Positions 5,960 through 10,443 of a stretch of 10,443 nucleotides of DNA are shown in pieces. This DNA is from Pseudomonadota bacterium (lineage in GTDB: Bacteria; Pseudomonadota; Alphaproteobacteria; Rhizobiales; Xanthobacteraceae). Numbering within the stretch: position 1 is the stretch's first letter; each line of letters begins with the position of its first letter. The notes beneath the pieces are model-generated. The model searched no databases, had not been told where the DNA came from, and saw only the letters and a program-made list of their open reading frames with translations. The DNA is taken from assembly GCA_023417665.1 (NCBI GenBank), contig JAEZFA010000123.1, positions 1 to 10,443 on the forward strand, written 5' to 3'. Position numbers and translations under genes: made by a program.

Positions 5960-6780
5960 CGCTTGCGCGGCGGCGCCTTGCAGGGCTTCACCGGCAGCAG
6001 TTCGACGCTCTGGAGCTTACCCTTCAACGCGAAGTTTCCGTAGTTCAGACGCAGCGCGCTCGATACGCCGTTTTCGTAGAGGTCAAACGCCAGCGTATAG
6101 GCCGGGACGCGATCGGCTTTGCCCGCTTCGAAATAGCTCGTGACGACCGGATAGCGCTTCAGGCCTTTGAGCGCCCGCGACAGGGGCTGCTCGGTATCGG
6201 CCGGCGTCACCGCCGCGCCGATTACGGTAAGGGTCTCGTAAATCTTCCGGCCGTCCGGCGAGCCGTCGTAGATATTCGCGCTCAGAAGCTTCTCGCCGCG
6301 CTCGGCGGCGGCAAGCATCGCACGGGTATGTTCGGTCGGAAGATAAATTCTGCCCGGCAACACGAAGCTTGCCGCTTTCGGCTTGCTTACGCGGACGGCA
6401 AGCGCGTTGTTCTTCTGCTTGACGACCGTGCCTGAAACGTCTTCGCGGATCTGCCGGTTGACGAAGTTCTGCGTCTTGAAACGGTAGTTCGTGGAGGCGG
6501 CGTTCTCCCAGCTTTCGCTGCGCAGATCGCTGACGGTGACCTGCCCCTCGCCCGTGTCCAGCGAAGTGACCTGACGAAGCAAGATCGTGTAGCCCTCGCA
6601 AAGACTGCCGGTCAGTTGAAACGCAATCCGGCCGCGCGCCTTGTCGACCTGCGTTCCGGGACGCTCGGGGTCAAGTACGAGATCATAGATCGCCCGGTGC
6701 GCGGTCAGCGTGGCCGCGGAAACGGGAACCACCGCTCCGGCGAGCAACACGACGGCAATGACGCTGGCGCGACGAAACAT
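5956..6780 (-). CDS. eipB: Cell envelope integrity protein EipB (DUF1849)
   Basis: 274-residue exported protein of the EipB/DUF1849 family. In Brucella, EipB is a periplasmic beta-spiral protein needed for envelope integrity, genetically linked to the TPR protein TtpA and stabilised by one disulfide. A signal peptide spans residues 1-22 (basic start, hydrophobic core, cleavage near VSA-AT). C61 (in SLCEGYT) and C267 (in PVKPC) are the only mature cysteines and match the family disulfide. Family motifs include LTAHRAIYDL near 25-34, YDGSPDGRKIYETL in the middle and LYENGVSSALRLNYGNF near the end. On its strand GGAG lies six bases before the ATG. It diverges from the RidA-family gene and converges on DUF3572 with overlapping stops; no terminator hairpin separates the pair. 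Confidence 0.9.
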   Translation of the reverse strand: MFRRASVIAVVLLAGAVVPVSAATLTAHRAIYDLVLDPERPGTQVDKARGRIAFQLTGSLCEGYTILLRQVTSLDTGEGQVTVSDLRSESWENAASTNYRFKTQNFVNRQIREDVSGTVVKQKNNALAVRVSKPKAASFVLPGRIYLPTEHTRAMLAAAERGEKLLSANIYDGSPDGRKIYETLTVIGAAVTPADTEQPLSRALKGLKRYPVVTSYFEAGKADRVPAYTLAFDLYENGVSSALRLNYGNFALKGKLQSVELLPVKPCKAPPRKR

Positions 6781-6803
6781 TCCATTCTCCGGCTGGCTGC
6801 TTG

Positions 6804-6835
6804 CACCTGACAGGTGGTTCCGCCAAGACTATGGC
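6804..6835 (+). promoter_or_regulatory. Probable promoter of the RidA-GDPD operon with a hyphenated palindrome
   Basis: CTGACA (6807-6812) and TATGGC (6830-6835) are spaced by 17 bases and lie 20 bp upstream of the chosen RidA start. The -35 is five of six to consensus; the -10 is weak. CACCT-GAC-AGGTG (6804-6816) is a perfect 5-bp-arm palindrome that covers the -35 element, in the 74-bp gap that also has to serve eipB. It could be an operator, but no family assignment is possible. Confidence 0.4.
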
Positions 6836-6854
6836 GAAGCGCGAGAGGGAGCCC

Positions 6855-7322
6855 ATGGCTAGCGAAATCGAACTGCGATTGCAAAAGCTCGGCATCGACC
6901 TGCCGCAACCCGCCGCCCCGGTCGCCAATTATGTCGGCGCCGTTGTCTCGGGTAACCTTCTGGTCGTTTCCGGACAGCTTCCGATCGGCCCGCAAGGCCT
7001 CTCGATAAAGGGCAAGCTCGGCGCGGAAATCACGGAGGCTCAAGGCAAGGAAGCCGCCCGCCTATGCGCCATCAACATTCTCGCGCAGGCAAGGGCCGCG
7101 CTCGGCGACCTCACCCGCATCCGCCGTTGCGTACGTCTGGGCGGCTTCGTGAATGCGGTTCCTGACTATCAGGCCATTCCGCAGGTGATCAACGGCGCCT
7201 CGGATCTGATGGTCGAGGTGCTGGGAGATGCCGGCCGTCACGCACGCTATGCCATCGGCGTCGCGCAACTGCCGCTCGATGCGCCGGTCGAAGTCGAGGC
7301 CCTGTTCGAGATTGCCGGATGA
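6855..7322 (+). CDS. RidA (YjgF/YER057c/UK114) family protein
   Basis: 155-residue RidA-superfamily protein. Canonical RidA hydrolyses reactive enamine/imine intermediates released by PLP enzymes; other subfamilies have unknown roles. The fold is visible in the segments VSGNLLVVSGQLP, EAARLCAINILAQARAALGDL and RLGGFVNAVPDYQAIPQVINGASDL. The closing stretch ARYAIGVAQLPLDAPVEVEALFEI keeps the conserved arginine (R131) that binds substrate carboxylates in RidA, so activity is plausible. At 155 residues it is longer than the roughly 130-residue archetype and belongs to a longer subgroup. The ATG at 6855 is preferred because GAGAGGGAG lies just upstream; in-frame TTG (6801) and ATG (6831) have no such site and overlap the promoter. 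Its stop overlaps the next start as ATGA. Confidence 0.88.
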   Translation: MASEIELRLQKLGIDLPQPAAPVANYVGAVVSGNLLVVSGQLPIGPQGLSIKGKLGAEITEAQGKEAARLCAINILAQARAALGDLTRIRRCVRLGGFVNAVPDYQAIPQVINGASDLMVEVLGDAGRHARYAIGVAQLPLDAPVEVEALFEIAG

Positions 7323-8056
7323 CACTGGACTGGCTCACGGCCCGGCCGGTCGCCCATCGCGGCCTGCACGGAAATGGCGTGATTGAAAACTCCCTCTCCG
7401 CAGCAGCTGCTGCGATCGCAGCGAACTACGCGATCGAGGTCGATCTGCAATTGAGCGCCGATGGCGAGGTCATGGTGTTTCATGACGAGACGCTTGACCG
7501 GCTGACTGCAGAGAAAGGAGAGCTTGCGGCGCGCACTGCCGCGCAGCTGCAAGGAATAGCGCTAAACCATTCAAATGACACGATCCCTCGTCTGTCCGAT
7601 TTGCTAGCGCTGGTCGGCGGCAAGGTCCCGCTCATTCTGGAGTTGAAAAGCTCCTGGAACGGCGACATGACGCTCGCCAAAAAAGTCGCGGACATGCTGG
7701 CGGCCTATCACGGGCCGGTTGCCGTCATGTCGTTTGATCCCGATCTGATCGCCGCATTGAAAAAGCACGCGCCGGGTTTGCCGCGTGGCATCGTCGCCGA
7801 GCGGCGCTATCTGCACCCGCACTGGAAATTTCTGACGCCCTGGCGGAAACAATACCTGGGGCTGCTGCTCCATTTGCTGCGCACGAAGCCGCACTTCATC
7901 GCCTATGCGCAGTTTGATCTTCCCGCAATCGCACCACTCACGGCGCGAAAGGTTTTCGGCATGCCGCTCCTCACTTGGACTGTCCGGGTGGAGCGCGAAC
8001 GCGAGAAGGCCGCCAAATGGGCCGACCAGATCATTTTCGAGCACCTCAGGCCGTAA
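7319..8056 (+). CDS. Glycerophosphodiester phosphodiesterase (UgpQ-like, cytoplasmic)
   Basis: 245-residue GDPD-family enzyme expected to split glycerophosphodiesters into sn-glycerol 3-phosphate and an alcohol. The TIM-barrel motifs are in order: catalytic H13 in AHRG with E23/N24, metal ligands E40 and D42 in IEVDLQLSADG, catalytic H55 in VFHD, E108/K110 in LILELKSS and the late TWTVR motif. No signal peptide is present, so a cytoplasmic UgpQ-type role is likelier than a periplasmic GlpQ-type one. No ugp transporter genes are visible. The start overlaps the RidA-family stop (ATGA), so the two are translationally coupled. An 85-bp gap with no obvious terminator separates it from the acyltransferase gene downstream. 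Confidence 0.93.
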   Translation: MTLDWLTARPVAHRGLHGNGVIENSLSAAAAAIAANYAIEVDLQLSADGEVMVFHDETLDRLTAEKGELAARTAAQLQGIALNHSNDTIPRLSDLLALVGGKVPLILELKSSWNGDMTLAKKVADMLAAYHGPVAVMSFDPDLIAALKKHAPGLPRGIVAERRYLHPHWKFLTPWRKQYLGLLLHLLRTKPHFIAYAQFDLPAIAPLTARKVFGMPLLTWTVRVEREREKAAKWADQIIFEHLRP

Positions 8057-8141
8057 CCGGAAGTAGTGGTTCGAGAAGGCAGGATGCGAACGACAAGCCG
8101 CATGATTGGCTGCCCTTGAGCCGCCGCAAGGATCGGCCAGA

Positions 8142-9401
8142 ATGGCCGTAATGACCCAATCCCCTACATTTCAGGTTCGCGTGCTGCCCGCGATCAAAGA
8201 GATCGAGGCAAGCGAATGGGATGCCTGCGCCAGAACACTGGCGGCCCTCGCTGAATCAAATTCCGAAGCACCGGAATCGATTTCTGAAGCCCTTGAATCA
8301 ACACTTGAAGAGACTTCACAAGACCCAGATAACCCGTTCATTCAACACGCTTTTCTGGCCTCGCTCGAAACCTCCGGATCGGTCGGCCGAGGCACCGGCT
8401 GGCTCCCCCAACATCTTGTGGTCGAAGATCAGGACGGGAAGATTCTCGCGGCCGCCCCCTGCTATCTGAAGGCCCATAGCCAGGGGGAATACGTCTTCGA
8501 TCATGGCTGGGCCGACGCCTATGAGCGCGCCGGCGGAAGCTATTATCCCAAGCTACAGGTCGCGGTCCCCTTCACGCCGGTTACCGGCCCGCGCCTGCTG
8601 GTAAAGCGGGGCCCGCATGCGGAGGCCGCACGCAATGCGCTGGTCGCCGGCATGGTCGAACTCTGCAAGATGCGCAACGCGTCGTCGGTCCATGTCACTT
8701 TCACACCAAAGCGCGAATGGAGCTTTCTGACCGGCGCCGGTATGCTTGCGCGAACCGACCGGCAGTTTCACTGGCACAACCGCGCCTACAAGACATTCGA
8801 TGATTTTCTGGCAGCGCTCTCGTCCAACAAGCGCAAGACGATCCGCCGCGAGCGCCGCGAAGCGCAAGCCAGCGGCATCGAGATCGTGAAACTGACCGGG
8901 CGCGATCTGACGGAGCCGGTTTGGGACGCATTCTTCGCGTTCTACATGGATACCGGCTCCCGAAAATGGGGCAGCCCGTACTTGACACGTGAGTTCTTTT
9001 CCGATGTCAGCGCCGCCATGTCGGACCGCATTCTTTTGATCATGGCGAAGCGCAACGGCGACTACATTGCCGGCGCGTTGAATTTTCTCGGACGCGATAC
9101 GATTTACGGACGCAACTGGGGTGCCGTCGAACATCACCCCTTCCTGCATTTTGAGGTCTGCTACTATCAGGCAATCGAATACGCGATCGAACACGGCCTC
9201 AAATCCGTGGAGGCCGGCGCGCAGGGCGAACACAAGCTGCTACGCGGCTATGTGCCGGTGCCGACCTATTCGGCGCATTACATCGCGCATGCCGGCCTGC
9301 GCCGTGCGATCAGCGACTATCTCCAGCGCGAGCGCGCATATGTCGAAGCCGAAAGCGAGCATTTGGCGGAAGCCACACCCTACAAGCGCGCGGCAACTTG
9401 A
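8142..9401 (+). CDS. FemAB-like / GNAT-fold N-acyltransferase (COG3146, DUF482 type)
   Basis: 419-residue cytoplasmic protein of the FemAB_like family (PF04339, former DUF482), often annotated as a GNAT acyltransferase or predicted peptidoglycan biosynthesis protein; its substrate is unknown. Family features include EWDACA near 25-30, NPFIQHAFLASLE near 64-76, GTGWLPQHLVV near 84-94, VFDHGWADAYERAG, the basic LSSNKRKTIRRERRE, the DTGSRKWGSPYLTREFF segment, and VEAGAQGEHKLLRGY near the C-terminus. An acidic insert of about 30 residues (around 31-62), which most relatives lack as far as I recall, contains a degenerate 7-residue repeat. I chose ATG 8142 because AAGGA (8128-8132) precedes it by nine bases; TTG 8106 and ATG 8151 are alternatives. 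It could be co-transcribed with RidA-GDPD. Confidence 0.88.
   Translation: MAVMTQSPTFQVRVLPAIKEIEASEWDACARTLAALAESNSEAPESISEALESTLEETSQDPDNPFIQHAFLASLETSGSVGRGTGWLPQHLVVEDQDGKILAAAPCYLKAHSQGEYVFDHGWADAYERAGGSYYPKLQVAVPFTPVTGPRLLVKRGPHAEAARNALVAGMVELCKMRNASSVHVTFTPKREWSFLTGAGMLARTDRQFHWHNRAYKTFDDFLAALSSNKRKTIRRERREAQASGIEIVKLTGRDLTEPVWDAFFAFYMDTGSRKWGSPYLTREFFSDVSAAMSDRILLIMAKRNGDYIAGALNFLGRDTIYGRNWGAVEHHPFLHFEVCYYQAIEYAIEHGLKSVEAGAQGEHKLLRGYVPVPTYSAHYIAHAGLRRAISDYLQRERAYVEAESEHLAEATPYKRAAT
8259..8321 (+). repeat. Degenerate 21-bp in-frame tandem repeat encoding acidic heptads
   Basis: Three consecutive 21-base units inside the acyltransferase gene: 8259-8279 (NSEAPES), 8280-8300 (ISEALES) and 8301-8321 (TLEETSQ). 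Units 1 and 2 agree at 15 of 21 bases; unit 3 is much more diverged. A partial unit (AES) precedes them. The repeat has a lower GC content than the flanking gene and falls in a position that looks like a length-variable linker. Confidence 0.55.
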
Positions 9402-9463
9402 CTGCCTGAACTGGCACTGCAAACTGGCCCAAAATAACGGGATGCGCATACCGCGCGAACATC

Positions 9464-9886
9464 ATGACTGAATACGACAACAACAATATCTTCGCGAAAA
9501 TTCTGCGCGGCGAACTGCCTGCCCATAAGGTCTACGAGGACGAACACACACTCGCATTTCTCGACATCATGCCCCGCGCGCCGGGGCATACGCTCGTCAT
9601 ACCGAAACAGCCGGCACGCAACCTCCTCGATATCGCGCCGGATTCGCTGGCGCATGTAATCAAGACGGCAAAGAAAATCGCGATCGCGAGCAAGCAAGCC
9701 TTTAACGCCGACGGCATTACGCTGCAGCAATTCAACGAAACCGCCGGCGGCCAGGTGGTATTCCACCTGCACGTTCACATCATTCCGCGGCACAAGGACG
9801 TCCCGATGAAGCCCGCCGCCAGTGCAATGGAGAAACCGGAAGTGCTGGCGGAGCACGCGAAGCTCTTGAGAGACGCCCTCGACTAG
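9464..9886 (+). CDS. HIT family hydrolase (Hint-like)
   Basis: 140-residue histidine-triad protein, expected to hydrolyse AMP-linked phosphoramidates or similar nucleotide conjugates in the cytoplasm. The triad is H101-H103-H105 in FHLHVHIIP, with H103 as the expected nucleophile. The N-terminal signature NIFAKILRGELPAHKVYEDEH, the PGHTLVIPK strand (H42) and N91 before GGQ are standard. The C-terminal tail is slightly longer than in short Hint proteins. The start at 9464 lacks a clear ribosome binding site; TTGACT (9398-9403) across the upstream stop could be a -35, but no good -10 follows at the right spacing. The stop shares CTAG with the converging azlD stop. Confidence 0.92.
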   Translation: MTEYDNNNIFAKILRGELPAHKVYEDEHTLAFLDIMPRAPGHTLVIPKQPARNLLDIAPDSLAHVIKTAKKIAIASKQAFNADGITLQQFNETAGGQVVFHLHVHIIPRHKDVPMKPAASAMEKPEVLAEHAKLLRDALD

Positions 9887-10227
9887 CGAAACAGCACTGC
9901 GCCGCCGACGATCACGATTTCCGCCGCGAGAACACCTGCGAGCACCGATCGCCGGAACAGGAAGTACCCGGCGACGCCGACAGCAATAGTGGAAAGCCGT
10001 ATCCACAACGGCACGCCAGCAAGATCGCCGGTCGGTGCAAGCACGAGCCGCGCGATAACGCCCGCCAGCAGCGAGGTCGCAACCGCGCGCACGAAAACCA
10101 GCATCTCGCTGTCTTCGTCGATCCGCCGCGAGAACAACACTGCCGCAAAGCGAAAAACATCCGTAGGCAAAAAGCCCGCGAGGATCACGAGCAGATAGGC
10201 ATAGAGCATCGGATCGTTGAGGTTCAT
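9883..10227 (-). CDS. azlD: AzlD family branched-chain amino acid export subunit
   Basis: 114-residue, very hydrophobic protein with three to four membrane segments: about residues 8-30, 48-66, 76-90 and 94-112. AzlD works with the larger AzlC in the cytoplasmic membrane to export branched-chain amino acids or analogues (the BrnEF-type pair). The conserved start YLLVILAGFLPTDVFRFAAVLFSRR and the RAVATSLLAGVIARLVL segment fit the family. The ATG at 10225-10227 overlaps the azlC stop (ATGA) and has GGAGG upstream within azlC, so the pair is translationally coupled. An in-frame start further upstream at 10290 lies inside azlC and was not used. Confidence 0.9.
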   Translation of the reverse strand: MNLNDPMLYAYLLVILAGFLPTDVFRFAAVLFSRRIDEDSEMLVFVRAVATSLLAGVIARLVLAPTGDLAGVPLWIRLSTIAVGVAGYFLFRRSVLAGVLAAEIVIVGGAVLFR

Positions 10228-10443
10228 GCCCTCGCCCTCCGGAAACGCCGGATAGCGTAAGCGGCTCCACCCCCGATCAGGCCGATCCACAACAGATCAA
10301 GCTGGCCGCCGTATTGCGCGAATAGCGGCGAAAGCATCAATCCGAAGCTGAGCGCGAGCCAGTCGGTGAGATCGCGCGAATTCCGTATCAGCTGCAACAG
10401 GAAGGAAATCGGCGTGAGGAAGATCAGCCCGTTCGCTAGCGCC
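10224..10443 (-). CDS. azlC: AzlC family branched-chain amino acid export subunit, C-terminal fragment
   Basis: Open minus-strand frame from the right edge (first full codon at 10440-10442) to a TGA at 10224-10226, giving the last 72 residues of the protein. It begins ALANGLIFLTPISFLLQL, continues with a DWLALSFGLMLSPLF membrane stretch and a glycine-rich LLWIGLIGGGAAYAIRR segment, and ends in a basic tail, all typical of AzlC C-termini. The call is strengthened by the coupled azlD. The N-terminal two thirds lie outside the window. Confidence 0.85.
   Translation of the reverse strand, partial: ALANGLIFLTPISFLLQLIRNSRDLTDWLALSFGLMLSPLFAQYGGQLDLLWIGLIGGGAAYAIRRFRRARA

Noticed and set aside
8553..9233. 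Minus-strand open frame of 226 codons opposite the FemAB-like gene
   Set aside because: It is antisense to conserved family motifs and has no credible start or domain.
9380..10270. Minus-strand frame of 296 codons spanning azlD and the HIT gene
   Set aside because: It is out of frame with the clear AzlD membrane protein and antisense to the HIT gene. Low-complexity Arg/Cys-rich translation.
1..10443. Mobile element, CRISPR array, phage remnant or toxin-antitoxin pair
   Set aside because: No regularly spaced direct repeats, transposase or integrase motifs, target-site duplications or small paired toxin-antitoxin genes were seen on either strand. All genes look like conserved chromosomal ones.

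Overview
The window looks like an ordinary chromosomal stretch of a GC-rich alphaproteobacterium, most likely Hyphomicrobiales (the Bradyrhizobium, Rhodopseudomonas and Xanthobacteraceae side of the order). This rests on gene content: a divK-pleD operon with full diguanylate cyclase motifs, an EipB (DUF1849) envelope protein, DUF3572, DUF983, a cysteine-free L33 and a FemAB-like acyltransferase are together typical of that group. No transposase, integrase, phage gene, CRISPR array, tRNA or rRNA was found.

Layout. Positions 2-3101 (+) hold a tightly coupled block: the 3' part of rnr (RNase R), a DUF983 membrane protein and a Nudix hydrolase, joined by ATGA stop/start overlaps. rpmG (ribosomal protein L33) follows at 3198-3365 with its own likely promoter and a strong intrinsic terminator at 3393-3417. 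Positions 3418-3693 are non-coding but rich in inverted repeats, and lie between the converging 3' ends of rpmG and pleD. Positions 3694-5442 (-) hold divK then pleD, the response-regulator and c-di-GMP pair of the alphaproteobacterial cell-cycle and polarity circuit. A 220-bp divergent gap separates divK from a small DUF3572 gene (5663-5959, +). That gene converges on eipB (5956-6780, -), and the two stop codons share the tetranucleotide CTAG.

A short divergent gap leads to a (+) block: a RidA-family protein (6855-7322), overlapped by a glycerophosphodiester phosphodiesterase (7319-8056), then a FemAB-like N-acyltransferase (8142-9401) and a HIT-family hydrolase (9464-9886). The HIT gene converges on azlD (9883-10227, -), again through a shared CTAG. 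azlD is translationally coupled to the 3' end of azlC, which runs off the right edge.

Functionally the window mixes RNA turnover and translation (RNase R, L33), cell-cycle signalling (DivK, PleD), envelope integrity (EipB, possibly the FemAB-like protein), metabolite clean-up and nucleotide or phosphodiester hydrolysis (RidA, Nudix, HIT, GDPD) and branched-chain amino acid export (AzlCD). I see no convincing undescribed multi-gene system. The parts most worth a second look are the structured intergenic region at 3448-3667, a small acidic 7-residue repeat in the FemAB-like protein, and a hyphenated palindrome over the probable RidA promoter.
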